Shown: piece after piece, positions 9,337 to 19,053 of the stretch
Layout of the letters: the number at the start of each line of letters is the position of its first letter
Position numbering within the stretch: position 1 is the stretch's first letter
From: an uncultured Caulobacter sp.
GTDB taxonomy: Bacteria > Pseudomonadota > Alphaproteobacteria > Caulobacterales > Caulobacteraceae
DNA length: 36,115 nucleotides
Assembly (NCBI GenBank): GCA_937925635.1
Contig: CALALX010000025.1
Span: 1 to 36,115, forward strand
Direction of reading: 5' to 3'
Made by a program: the position numbers and the translations under genes
The notes under the pieces: generated by a model
Told to the model about the DNA's origin: nothing
The model's database searches: none
Seen by the model: only the letters and a program-made list of their open reading frames with translations

Positions 9337-10299
9337 TCAGAAGGTCTGCAGGTCCTCAGCGAAGGTCATGGTCCCGCCATAACCCTTGGCGATCGCCTCG
9401 CGCGCGCCGGCGAGTTCGTCCCGCTCAAGGGCGATGTGGGTCAGGACCAACGCCTTGGCTCCGCAAGCCGTGGCCAGCTTGCCGACGGCCTCCGGCGATA
9501 GGTGCTCCTTGCGGAAGTGGGACTCGACCACCGGCCAGGCGAAGGCCGGTACATCGGGGCGACGCAGTTTGATGTGCGCGATGGCGAGTTTCGGATCCAT
9601 GATCTCGCTGACCAGAAGGTCGACGCCCTTGCATAGGGTCTCGACCCGCGCGCTCGGCCCGGTGTCGCCCGTGTAGAGGATCGACCGTCCGGGCGCGTCG
9701 AAGCGGTAGGATAGCGACAGCGGCCGCTCCTTCTCCGGCAGGGTGTCGTAGTGGCTGTTCTCGGCGGCGGTGATGCTGATCGCGCCGATGCTGATCTTCG
9801 AGTCGGCGGCCAGCTCGACCACGGTCAGCCCGGAGTCCGGCTCGCCCGTCGCCTTGGCCCGCATGGTCGCCACGGCCGAGCGGCCAGGCTCGATGGCGGC
9901 GAGCAGGGCGTCGACGGTCGCCTTCGTTCCCGGCGGCCCGTAGAGGGTCAACGGCCCCATGTAGCCCGACTGAAAGCGCAGGCTGAGCAGGCCGAAGAGC
10001 CCTCCAGTATGGTCGAAGTGCAGGTGGCTGATGACCACCGCGTCCAGGTCGCCGATGCCCACCCCGGCTCGCGCCAGCTGATCCACGGCCCCATCTCCGA
10101 CATCGACCAGGACGACGTCGTCGCCGTACCGGACCAGATTGGCCGGCTCGAACCGATCGGCGTCGGGGATGGGTCCGGAATTGGTGCCCAGCGTCGTGAA
10201 CGTCAGCGACGCGGGCTCCTCGGCCCGACCCGCGAGCGGCGCGCCCGAGACAAATCCCGCCAACGCCAGGCCGATAAGACCCCTTGCCGTGCCGACCAT
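9337..10299 (-). CDS. Exported MBL-fold metallohydrolase
   Basis: This is a metallo-beta-lactamase-fold hydrolase of the RNase Z/arylsulfatase-like type. The zinc motif HLHFDH is at 92-97 (His92, His94, Asp96, His97), with further ligands in YTGDTG and near the C-terminal VLTHIAL. A Sec signal peptide occupies about residues 1-26 (AGRA-EE). I use ATG 10299 because GGAGAGG is correctly placed before it; an in-frame ATG at 10320 lacks one and would add seven charged residues ahead of the signal peptide. The product is therefore probably periplasmic, unlike its two operon partners. It is the first gene of the run, and paired palindromes lie just upstream. Confidence 0.88.
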   Translation of the reverse strand: MVGTARGLIGLALAGFVSGAPLAGRAEEPASLTFTTLGTNSGPIPDADRFEPANLVRYGDDVVLVDVGDGAVDQLARAGVGIGDLDAVVISHLHFDHTGGLFGLLSLRFQSGYMGPLTLYGPPGTKATVDALLAAIEPGRSAVATMRAKATGEPDSGLTVVELAADSKISIGAISITAAENSHYDTLPEKERPLSLSYRFDAPGRSILYTGDTGPSARVETLCKGVDLLVSEIMDPKLAIAHIKLRRPDVPAFAWPVVESHFRKEHLSPEAVGKLATACGAKALVLTHIALERDELAGAREAIAKGYGGTMTFAEDLQTF

Positions 10300-10345
10300 G
10301 TGCGCCCTCTCCCGATCCATCGCTTGGCGAGATCGGTACCAGATA

Positions 10346-10424
10346 TGACGATATCGTCAAGTTTGAGGGTGGTCGGCGTGCAGCGGTCTTGAGATCATTC
10401 GCAAATTTTATGACGCTTCGGTCA
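10346..10424. promoter_or_regulatory. Two related palindromic operator candidates
   Basis: TGACGATATCGTCA (10346-10359) is a perfect 14-bp palindrome. TGACGCTTCGGTCA (10411-10424) has the same TGAC-N6-GTCA arms, and both are preceded by TA and followed by A. They lie in the gap between the MBL start at 10299 and the end of the adjacent tetR gene at 10448. Size and symmetry fit TetR-family operators, but the assignment is inferred from proximity. Confidence 0.5.
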
Positions 10425-10447
10425 AACTTTTTCACCGATCCGCATCG

Positions 10448-11020
10448 TCAGGCCGCCCCCTCGATCGCCCGCGCCATGGTTGCGGCCGCCGCGTCGACCG
10501 TCAGCCCGGCCTCTCGGACCAGCGCCCGCCAGCTGTGGAAACTCAGCGCCAGGTGCAGCAGCGGCAGCTGAGCGGCCGACAGTCCCTCGCCCAGAACCGC
10601 GCGCCAGGCGGCGACGAGCGGGCCGAAACTCGCCTCGGAGGTCTCGCGCGTCAGCGCGTGGTGCTCGGCGTCGCGGAGTACGCAGCTCATCATCTCCGCG
10701 TTCGCATCATACCAGCGGTAGACGGCGGTGAGACCGGTCCCGAGTCTCGCCGGTCCGGCGGGCTCAGCGCGCCAGGACGTCATGTCCGGAGGCGGATTGC
10801 GTTCGATGAACAGGCCCGAGCAGGCCTGGAACAGGCTCCGCTCGTCCGGGAAGTGGGCATAGAGCGTGTTGCGCTGAACCCCCGCCCGCTCGGCCACCAT
10901 GCTCAGGCTGGTCCGGGCCGGTCCGACCGTTCCGTGCAGCTCCATCGCCGCCTGCGCGATCCGCTGGCGTGTCTCGGCCTGACGCTCGCCGCGTCGCCTC
11001 AGGGTGTAGGTCCGGGCCAT
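10448..11020 (-). CDS. TetR/AcrR-family transcriptional regulator
   Basis: The 190-residue protein has an N-terminal TetR DNA-binding domain (about 12-60): a helix starting AETRQRIAQAAMELH, then the helix-turn-helix SLSMVAERAGVQRNTLYAHFPD, with the family-typical LYxHF. The rest is a helical ligand-binding domain without recognisable motif. I choose ATG 11020; a GTG at 11023 would add one residue. It precedes the three-gene hydrolase operon on the same strand with a 148-bp gap that holds two similar palindromes, and it diverges from the ODP-type MBL gene at 11125. Repression of the hydrolase operon, with relief by a pathway metabolite, is the natural inference. Confidence 0.9.
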   Translation of the reverse strand: MARTYTLRRRGERQAETRQRIAQAAMELHGTVGPARTSLSMVAERAGVQRNTLYAHFPDERSLFQACSGLFIERNPPPDMTSWRAEPAGPARLGTGLTAVYRWYDANAEMMSCVLRDAEHHALTRETSEASFGPLVAAWRAVLGEGLSAAQLPLLHLALSFHSWRALVREAGLTVDAAAATMARAIEGAA

Positions 11021-11124
11021 CACATTTCACTGAACATGGACGATCATTCATTTGAAGTCGTCGTCAATTTCACTACACATATCCGTATCGCGATTTTAGA
11101 CCCGCGTCCAATCGGAGACCGCCC

Positions 11125-11853
11125 ATGCAGACGCATGTCGCCGAGATCGCCGACGGCATCTATCGCCTGTCGACCTTCGTGCCTGACGTCGGCCCCACCG
11201 GCCTGACCTTCAACCAGTTCATCGTCGTCGGGGACGAGCCGCTTCTGTTCCACACGGGCCTGCGCCGCATGTTCCCGCTGGTGCGGGCGGCGGCGGCGAC
11301 CGTCATCGACCCGGCGCGCCTGCGCTGGATCACCTTCGGCCACTACGAGGCCGACGAGTGCGGTTCCATGAACGACTGGCTGGCCGTCGCGCCCCACGCC
11401 GCGGTGGCTCACGGCCAGACCGGCTGCGACGTGTCGCTGGCCGACATGGCCGACCGACCGCCGCACGCCCTCGCCGACGGCGAGATCATCGACCTGGGCG
11501 GCGGCAAGCGCGTCCGCTACCTCGACACGCCCCATACGCCGCACGGCTGGGACGCGGGTCTGATCTACGAGGAATCGACGGCCACCCTGTTCTGCGGCGA
11601 CCTCTTCACCCAGGGCGGCGAGGCGGCGGCGCTGGTCGAGAGCGACATCGTCGCCCCGGCCATCGCGACCGAAGATGTGTTCGGCTACTCGGCCCTCAAT
11701 CCGAACATGGGCGCGACCCTGCGACGCCTGTCGGACCTGAACCCAAAGACGTTGGCGCTGATGCATGGCCCGTCCTTCGCTGGAGACGGGGCCGGCGCCC
11801 TGCGCGACCTGGCCGCCGACTACGATCGCCGAGCCCTCGCGCGCCAGTCCTAG
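11125..11853 (+). CDS. ODP-type (flavodiiron-like) MBL-fold protein
   Basis: This 242-residue protein has the MBL fold with ligands of the oxygen-binding diiron (ODP/FprA) branch rather than the zinc branch. The motif is H-x-E-x-D in HYEADECGS (His73, Glu75, Asp77), followed by His137 or His140 in TPHTPHGWDAG, Asp159 in FCGDLF, and His214 in LMHGPSF. The glutamate replacing the second histidine of HxHxDH is diagnostic of a diiron centre. It lacks the flavodoxin domain of true flavodiiron proteins, so it may be an oxygen, NO or peroxide sensor, or an oxidase needing an external electron donor. It diverges from tetR and converges with the winged-helix gene, sharing a CTAG for both stop codons. 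Confidence 0.85.
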   Translation: MQTHVAEIADGIYRLSTFVPDVGPTGLTFNQFIVVGDEPLLFHTGLRRMFPLVRAAAATVIDPARLRWITFGHYEADECGSMNDWLAVAPHAAVAHGQTGCDVSLADMADRPPHALADGEIIDLGGGKRVRYLDTPHTPHGWDAGLIYEESTATLFCGDLFTQGGEAAALVESDIVAPAIATEDVFGYSALNPNMGATLRRLSDLNPKTLALMHGPSFAGDGAGALRDLAADYDRRALARQS

Positions 11854-12473
11854 TCCGGCCGCGAACGGCCGCGCTTCGGGTCCTGCGGCGTGACCACCCA
11901 GGCGTAGGCGATCCGCTCGCCCTCGCCGTCAGCCGAGCGGGCGATGAGTTCGGTCACCGCGTCGAGGTGGGCGTTGATCTGGCGCAGGGTGTCGGCGTCG
12001 GGTCTGCAGACCAGGCGCGCGAAGCGCACGTTGCGGGTCGCGCCGCCCGTGAGACGGTGCGGTGCGGCGACGCCGCGCGCGAAGTCGCGGGCGGCCTGTT
12101 TGCACATCGACTCGACCAGGGCGTCGAGAACCGGCTGGTTCACCGCAGCCTGCAGAGCCTCCAGCATGCGCATGCGGGGCGCGGGGGTGTCGTACAGCTG
12201 CTCGGGCTTGCGACCGGACGGTCGCATGCCCGCCTCGACCAGAAGACCGACCTCCGCGAGCCGCTGGATGTGATGATAGAGCGAGGACGGCGCGGCCCCG
12301 GTCAGTTGGCCGATTTCGCGCACCGACAGCGGTCCGAAGGCCGCCACCTGGTCCATGATGTCTGCGCGCACGGTCGACACCAGCGCCCGAAGCTGATCCG
12401 GATCGGTGATCTGATAGGTCTGGTCATGCGCCTTGCGGCGCCGCCGACCCGTTGGACTTCTGGCTTCCGTCAT
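11850..12473 (-). CDS. Winged-helix (ArsR-like) transcriptional regulator
   Basis: The 207-residue protein starts with a basic stretch (RRRRKAH) followed by a helix-turn-helix domain of the ArsR/HTH_20 type at about 25-90: DPDQLRALVSTVRADIMDQV, then LSVREIGQLTGAAPSSLYHHIQRL as recognition region, and a wing near GMRPSGRKPEQLY. The C-terminal 110 residues resemble no domain I know; one Cys near 123 and one near 158 do not form a clear metal site. The target is unknown. Its stop codon overlaps that of the ODP gene tail to tail, so it does not belong to the tetR unit, and it is followed on its own strand by nothing related. Confidence 0.82.
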   Translation of the reverse strand: MTEARSPTGRRRRKAHDQTYQITDPDQLRALVSTVRADIMDQVAAFGPLSVREIGQLTGAAPSSLYHHIQRLAEVGLLVEAGMRPSGRKPEQLYDTPAPRMRMLEALQAAVNQPVLDALVESMCKQAARDFARGVAAPHRLTGGATRNVRFARLVCRPDADTLRQINAHLDAVTELIARSADGEGERIAYAWVVTPQDPKRGRSRPD

Positions 12474-12514
12474 GCCCCTCGATGCCGCCGCCCGACGCGC
12501 ATGGTCAAGCGTGG

Positions 12515-13993
12515 TCAGAAGCTGAACCGCCCGGTGCGGTCGTCATAGGCGTTGAACAGGGCGATCACGTCGGCGGGCGGCTCCGGCAGGGGCTCGAACG
12601 CCTGGCCCAGCCGCATGACCCCCTCGCGCGGCCAGACAGCCAGGCCCGCGCCGTTGGGGTCGCCGGTCTTCACGAAGTTGGCCCAGTAATCCATCATCCG
12701 GCCGGCGATCGCGCGGTCCCTTTCGGTGAACGGCCGCGCCGGGATCAGGTCCAGCGAACCGAACATGTAAGGGACCTCGGACGAGTGGAAGGCGCGGTAG
12801 AGCGCGGCCCGCGGCCCCGGCAGGGGATGATCCCAGAGGTAGACGAAGCTCGGCCCGCCCGCCGCGCGGGCCCGCGCCGCCCGCCAGCGCCGCAGACCGA
12901 CCAGGTTGTCGTCGCGATCGGCGGCCAGGGCGGCGTCCAGCGCCTGGGCGTCGGTCGCGGCGGGATAGAGGCGCAGGAAGTCCGGGCCGTGCTTCGCGAC
13001 GCTTTCACGGTGGCTCGCGAGCGTCGGCTTCAGCCAGGAGAGCTCGTCGGCCGTGACGCCGATCAGGATCGGAACCGGCGCGATGTCGGTGATCGGCGCG
13101 AATCCGGGGTCGCGGATGTGCACGCCGTCGACGAAGAGATTCAGTCCCGCGTCGCCCGACGCGGCCAGAACCGTCGTCGCCGGCGCGGCGAGCATCGCCT
13201 CACCGAACGCCACGCTGGCGTCACGCATCGTCATCGCGTCGGGCAGGCGCTCCGCGCCCGGCGGAAAACTCTGGATGATGGCGCCGGCGATCAGCCCCTT
13301 CGCCGCGGGATGGGCGAGCAGGATGTAGCTCAGCGCGCCGCCGGCGGACTGTCCCGCCAGGGTGATCCGTCCGGGGTCGCCGCCGAAGGCCTCGGCGTTG
13401 GCATGGACCCAGGTCAGGGCGGCCAGCGCGTCCTTCACCGCCTGGTTGCCGCGCGTGCCGTCGGCCTCGCCCGGCGTGGCGGGATGGGCCAGCAGCCCGA
13501 AGGCGGCGACCCGGTAGTTGATCGACACGACCACCACGCCTCGGGCGGCCAGGGCCGCGGCATTGGTGACGAGCGCCGCCTCCCCGCCGTCGGTCAGGCC
13601 GCCGCCGGGGATCCAGAGCATGACCGGCAATCGCTCGCCCGGCCTGTGGGCGGGCGTCCAGACCGTGAGGGTCAGGCAGTCCTCGCTCACCGCGCCCTGC
13701 GGCGAGAACTCGCCGGTCCAGGGCCCCCAGCCCTTGGCGGAGATGTTCTGGGTGCAGCTGGGCCCGAAGGCCTTGGCCGACCGGACGCCCGACCAGGGCG
13801 GCGCCGGGCGCGGCGCGCGCCAGCGCAGCGGTCCCGTCGGCGGCGCGGCGTAGGGCAGGCTGTGGAAGACCGCGACGCCGCCCGGCAGCGCCACGCCCTC
13901 GGCCACGCCCTCTGCGACCCGCGCCGTTGGTCCGGCCAGGGCAAGGCTGGGCGCGACCAGCACCAGCAGCAGCGCGGCCAGCAGAGCCCTCAT
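12515..13993 (-). CDS. Secreted type-B carboxylesterase
   Basis: This 492-residue enzyme is a carboxylesterase/lipase of the type-B (COesterase) family. It has a Sec signal peptide (1-20, ending LALA-G), the family signature SEDCLTLTVW (103-112), the oxyanion GGG near 130-132, and nucleophile Ser216 in GQSAGG. The acid Glu is probably in TADELSW, and the catalytic His lies in AFHSSEVPYMFG. At slightly under 500 residues it is a typical bacterial length. I start at ATG 13993: it begins a proper signal peptide and overlaps the stop of the upstream acyltransferase as ATGA (13990-13993), implying translational coupling. Sequence further upstream in this frame, to 14530, is only the shadow of the acyltransferase. 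Confidence 0.9.
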   Translation of the reverse strand: MRALLAALLLVLVAPSLALAGPTARVAEGVAEGVALPGGVAVFHSLPYAAPPTGPLRWRAPRPAPPWSGVRSAKAFGPSCTQNISAKGWGPWTGEFSPQGAVSEDCLTLTVWTPAHRPGERLPVMLWIPGGGLTDGGEAALVTNAAALAARGVVVVSINYRVAAFGLLAHPATPGEADGTRGNQAVKDALAALTWVHANAEAFGGDPGRITLAGQSAGGALSYILLAHPAAKGLIAGAIIQSFPPGAERLPDAMTMRDASVAFGEAMLAAPATTVLAASGDAGLNLFVDGVHIRDPGFAPITDIAPVPILIGVTADELSWLKPTLASHRESVAKHGPDFLRLYPAATDAQALDAALAADRDDNLVGLRRWRAARARAAGGPSFVYLWDHPLPGPRAALYRAFHSSEVPYMFGSLDLIPARPFTERDRAIAGRMMDYWANFVKTGDPNGAGLAVWPREGVMRLGQAFEPLPEPPADVIALFNAYDDRTGRFSF

Positions 13994-15042
13994 CCGGCGG
14001 CCTGCCGCGCGGCCAAGCGCGCCTGGCGCCAGCGGTCGACCGGACGCTCGATGAGCAGCATGATCGCGATCGACACCGCGAAGGTCCCGCCGATGGCCAT
14101 CCAGATCGGGAACGGCGGGTTGAAGGTCAGCACCAGGCCGATGACGATCAGCTGGCTCAAATAGACCGGATAGCTGAGGTCGCCGATCCAGCGGTCCCAC
14201 CGGTTGTCCTTGAAGGCGTTGAAGATCCACGGGACGGCCACGGCGACGACGGCGTAGGTCACCCAGCGGTCCGGCCCCGGCGGCAGTTTCAGGCTGGTGT
14301 AGACCAGGCAGAAGCCGATCAGTCCGGCCGCCGCCAGCCAGCCCAGCGCCCTGGGCGCCCGCTCGACCAGGGGCAAGGCGCGATAGCCGAGCACCCCGGC
14401 CAGGAACAGGAACAGCACGGTCGGGAACAGCCGCCCCTGCCAGAGCAGGAAGTCGACATCCAGCAGATGCCCGGCCTGGCGCAGGGCGATGCTCGCCGCC
14501 GCCAGCGCCACGATCCAGCCCGTCTTCCACCGCGTGACAAGCGGCGCGAGGGCGTAGAACATCAGTTCGGTCGACAGGCTCCAGGACTGTGGCGCCAGCA
14601 GTCCCTGCCAGGCGATGGTTTGTTTGGCGGGATCGGCGTAGGCGTCGAACACTAGGTCCCCCTGCGGATCGACCGTGAACCAGAACAGCAGGTCCTGTCC
14701 GAACACGAAGAGGTTCTGCAGCACCATCACCGCCGCGGACAGTGGGTTGCCGAACAGGCTGGCCATGATCTCCGGCGAGCTGGTCACGCTGGCCTTGAGC
14801 CCGAACAAGGCGACCGCCCCGAGCAGCAGCATCACGAAGTAGGTCGGCGCCAGCCGCAGCACCCGGTTCGACCAGAACAGCCCCGTGTCCCGGTATTTTC
14901 CGTCGAGCACCAGGGCCATGTAGAAGCCGGAGATGACGAAGAAGCTCTGCACGGCGAGGCCGCCGCTGAGGATCTTGTAGCTCGCCAGAGGCAGGTGCGA
15001 GAGCAGCACCGCCAACGCGAGAAGAACGCGGATGATACCCAC
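13990..15042 (-). CDS. Acyltransferase-3 family membrane protein
   Basis: The 350-residue protein is a multi-spanning acyltransferase of the OafA/YrhL type, which O-acylates sugars or other surface molecules using cytoplasmic acyl donors. The hydrophobic pattern gives about ten helices. The family's conserved N-terminal His is His16 in LLSHLPL, followed by GGLAVQSFFVISGFYMAL and the R-x-x-R-L-x-P-like NRVLRLAPTYF (about 59-69). It overlaps the secreted esterase by 4 bp. An acyl-adding enzyme coupled to an ester-cleaving enzyme suggests control of an acylated extracellular or envelope compound; the substrate is not known. Confidence 0.9.
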   Translation of the reverse strand: MGIIRVLLALAVLLSHLPLASYKILSGGLAVQSFFVISGFYMALVLDGKYRDTGLFWSNRVLRLAPTYFVMLLLGAVALFGLKASVTSSPEIMASLFGNPLSAAVMVLQNLFVFGQDLLFWFTVDPQGDLVFDAYADPAKQTIAWQGLLAPQSWSLSTELMFYALAPLVTRWKTGWIVALAAASIALRQAGHLLDVDFLLWQGRLFPTVLFLFLAGVLGYRALPLVERAPRALGWLAAAGLIGFCLVYTSLKLPPGPDRWVTYAVVAVAVPWIFNAFKDNRWDRWIGDLSYPVYLSQLIVIGLVLTFNPPFPIWMAIGGTFAVSIAIMLLIERPVDRWRQARLAARQAAG

Positions 15043-15140
15043 GGACAGCTCCCCCTGCTGTAAGGAAGAGGACGCTATGGGTGATTCAAAAACGCAGCAA
15101 ATTTCGAATTGTTAATGTCAGAGCGCGCGCGGGCGGCGGC

Positions 15141-15425
15141 CTACCGGACCGTCTCTTTTTCCCGGGGCGCCGTGACGCGACGGGGCCTGGACTGCGCCTT
15201 GGGCTTTGGCAGCAGCCGAAAGCGGCTCTGGCACCAGGCGAAATCGACGCCGACGTCGAGCAGGGCGTCGGACCGGCCGCAGGGGCAGGCGAACTCCATG
15301 ACCATGTACACCCGGTAGGTCTCACCCGCCTGGAGCGGAACCGGCTCTCCCGTGACATGGTTGGGGGCGGCGTTGACGCAGAGAACTAGATCGCCGGGGC
15401 CGACAGCGTCGCTCATCGCTTTCAT
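15141..15425 (-). CDS. Small unrecognised Cys-containing protein
   Basis: This 94-residue frame has features of a real gene: a compact beta-like N-terminal part (GDLVLCVN, GETYRVYMVMEF), a CPC motif near residues 47-49, another Cys near 65, and a basic C-terminal tail. A metal site built from these cysteines is possible but not demonstrable. I do not recognise a family. ATG 15425 has a weak AGG seven bases upstream; ATG 15416 is an alternative start. It lies between katG and the acyltransferase on the same strand, with 106 bp separating it from the katG stop. Confidence 0.55.
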   Translation of the reverse strand: MKAMSDAVGPGDLVLCVNAAPNHVTGEPVPLQAGETYRVYMVMEFACPCGRSDALLDVGVDFAWCQSRFRLLPKPKAQSRPRRVTAPREKETVR

Positions 15426-15493
15426 CCATGGACCTGGACCAAGTCTAGACCCTGCCGCGCATGGGGCAAAGAGCCGCGAACTCCGGCGCGGCG

Positions 15494-15523
15494 CCGGGTG
15501 CGACGATCGCTCGCCGCACCCGG
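15494..15523 (-). terminator. Probable katG terminator hairpin
   Basis: CCGGGTGCG (15494-15502) pairs perfectly with CGCACCCGG (15515-15523) across a 12-nt loop, 9 bp downstream of the katG stop on the minus strand. There is no T-tract, so it is either a weak terminator or a 3' stabilising structure. Confidence 0.5.
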
Positions 15524-15531
15524 GCCGACCA

Positions 15532-17751
<2,220 letters not shown>

Positions 17752-17898
17752 GGTCGTCTCTCCCGGTCTGTTGCCGACAACGTCTGTTGCCGCGACGTCC
17801 TCGTCCCGGGCGGCGGGGGAACCGTCCGTCCGTCGAGATCCGGAACAACCTTCGCGCGCTCGCCCGATAAACGGAAGCATGAAGACATAATCGCCGCG

Positions 17899-17913
17899 AT
17901 AGGCATCATCTAT
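17899..17913. promoter_or_regulatory. OxyR half-operator ATAG-N7-CTAT
   Basis: ATAG at 17899-17902, seven bases, then CTAT at 17910-17913 matches the core half of the OxyR operator (two copies of ATAG-N7-CTAT in tandem). The flanking helical-phase repeat is only weakly matched. It lies 36 bp upstream of oxyR and 147 bp upstream of katG. Confidence 0.65.
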
Positions 17914-17949
17914 GCTGCGTCGCGGCAGGGAGTGCGCTACCCTGCCCCC

Positions 17950-18945
17950 ATGAACGTCCGTGACCTGCGCTATCTCCTGGCCATCGCCGAGCACGAGCAC
18001 TTCGGCCGCGCGGCCAAGGCCTGCGGCGTCAGCCAGCCCACCCTGTCGGTGCAGATCCGCAAGCTGGAGGACCAGCTCGGCGTGGTCCTGTTCGAGCGCT
18101 CGGCCAAGAGCGCCGCCCCGACCGCCGCCTGCCTTCAGCTGATCGACCACGCCCGCGCGGCGGTGACAGCCTCCGAGGCCCTTCTCGACGCCGCCCGCAA
18201 CCTGCGCGACCCGCTGGCCGGCCGTTTCCGGCTCGGCGTCATCCCAACGCTCGCGCCCTACCTGCTGCCGTTGATCTTCGCCCCGCTGCGGCAGGCCCTT
18301 CCCCAGCTCGAGCCCGAGCCCTGGGAGGATCAGACCGAGGTCCTGCTCGACCGCCTCCGCGCCCACCAGCTCGACGCCGCCCTGCTGGCCACCGAGGTCG
18401 ACGGTCCGGACCTGGCGAGCCTCCCCCTCTTCGACGAGCCCTTCCTCGCGGCCCTGCCGCCGGACCACCCGCTGGCGGCCTGCAGCGCCATCGCCGAGAC
18501 CGATCTCGCCCAGGACATCCTGGTCCTCTCCGACGGTCACTGCCTCCGCGACCAGACCCTGGAGGTCTGCGGCCAGTCCGGCGCTCTCGGCGGCGCCCTC
18601 CGCGCCTCCAGCCTTCCGACCCTCATGAACATGGTCGCCGCCGGTTACGGCGCGACGCTGATCCCGGGCCTGGCGGCGGGGGCGGCCGAGGACGCGGGCC
18701 TGACGCTGAGGCCTCTGGAGGGCAAGCCCGGGCGGACCCTCCGCATCGCCTGGCGGGCGCACTTCCCGCGCCGGGCGGCGGTGGAGGCGGTGGGGGCGGT
18801 GATCGCTGATCGGATGAAGGGATTCACCCGAGCCGCGATGGAGAACGCGTCGCCTGACGCTAGGGAAGCCAAGAGTTGTCATAATCCCTACGGATTACCA
18901 GCCCGGGCCCTTAGTGTATCTACACCAGAGACCCGTCGAATTTGA
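17950..18945 (+). CDS. oxyR: Peroxide-sensing LysR-type regulator OxyR
   Basis: This 331-residue LysR-type regulator has an N-terminal winged helix (about 1-60, with HFGRAAKACGVSQPTLSVQIRKLEDQLG) and a periplasmic-binding-like sensor domain. The diagnostic OxyR thiol switch is intact: Cys198 in SDGHCLRDQ and Cys207 nine residues later, matching the spacing of the E. coli pair that forms the peroxide-induced disulfide. I choose ATG 17950 since the DNA-binding domain starts immediately after. The C-terminal 30 or so residues extend slightly past the usual end. Its divergence from katG and the operator between them support a peroxide-response role. Confidence 0.95.
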   Translation: MNVRDLRYLLAIAEHEHFGRAAKACGVSQPTLSVQIRKLEDQLGVVLFERSAKSAAPTAACLQLIDHARAAVTASEALLDAARNLRDPLAGRFRLGVIPTLAPYLLPLIFAPLRQALPQLEPEPWEDQTEVLLDRLRAHQLDAALLATEVDGPDLASLPLFDEPFLAALPPDHPLAACSAIAETDLAQDILVLSDGHCLRDQTLEVCGQSGALGGALRASSLPTLMNMVAAGYGATLIPGLAAGAAEDAGLTLRPLEGKPGRTLRIAWRAHFPRRAAVEAVGAVIADRMKGFTRAAMENASPDAREAKSCHNPYGLPARALSVSTPETRRI

Positions 18946-18991
18946 GAATTATGACTCGATCTGGGTCAGTATAGTTCAAGTTAGACTCTAT

Positions 18992-19007
18992 TTTACCTGC
19001 CGTTAAC
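18992..19007 (+). promoter_or_regulatory. CtrA-like box upstream of the chemoreceptor
   Basis: TTTA-N7-TTAAC at 18992-19007, followed by C, is one base from the CtrA consensus TTAA-N7-TTAAC. It ends 46 bp upstream of the ATG at 19054. Chemotaxis and flagellar genes are often CtrA targets in this group; binding here is inferred. Confidence 0.45.
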
Positions 19008-19053
19008 CCTGAATGGGGCGATCATCACCCTCAGACACTCGGGGGGACTAGTC

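Noticed and set aside
11024..11074. Direct repeat ATTTCACT at 11024-11031 and 11067-11074 between tetR and the ODP gene.
   Set aside because: Eight-base repeats 43 bp apart without symmetry are weak evidence for an operator, and they do not match the palindromes on the other side of tetR.
13994..14530. N-terminal extension of the carboxylesterase into the acyltransferase gene.
   Set aside because: The extension is out-of-frame acyltransferase sequence; ATG 13993 begins a clean signal peptide and overlaps the acyltransferase stop.
17752..18882. N-terminal extension of katG to 18882, which would give a fusion of 1116 residues.
   Set aside because: The extension is antisense to oxyR and has no domain. 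KatG has a well-spaced ribosome binding site at ATG 17751 and normal length from there.
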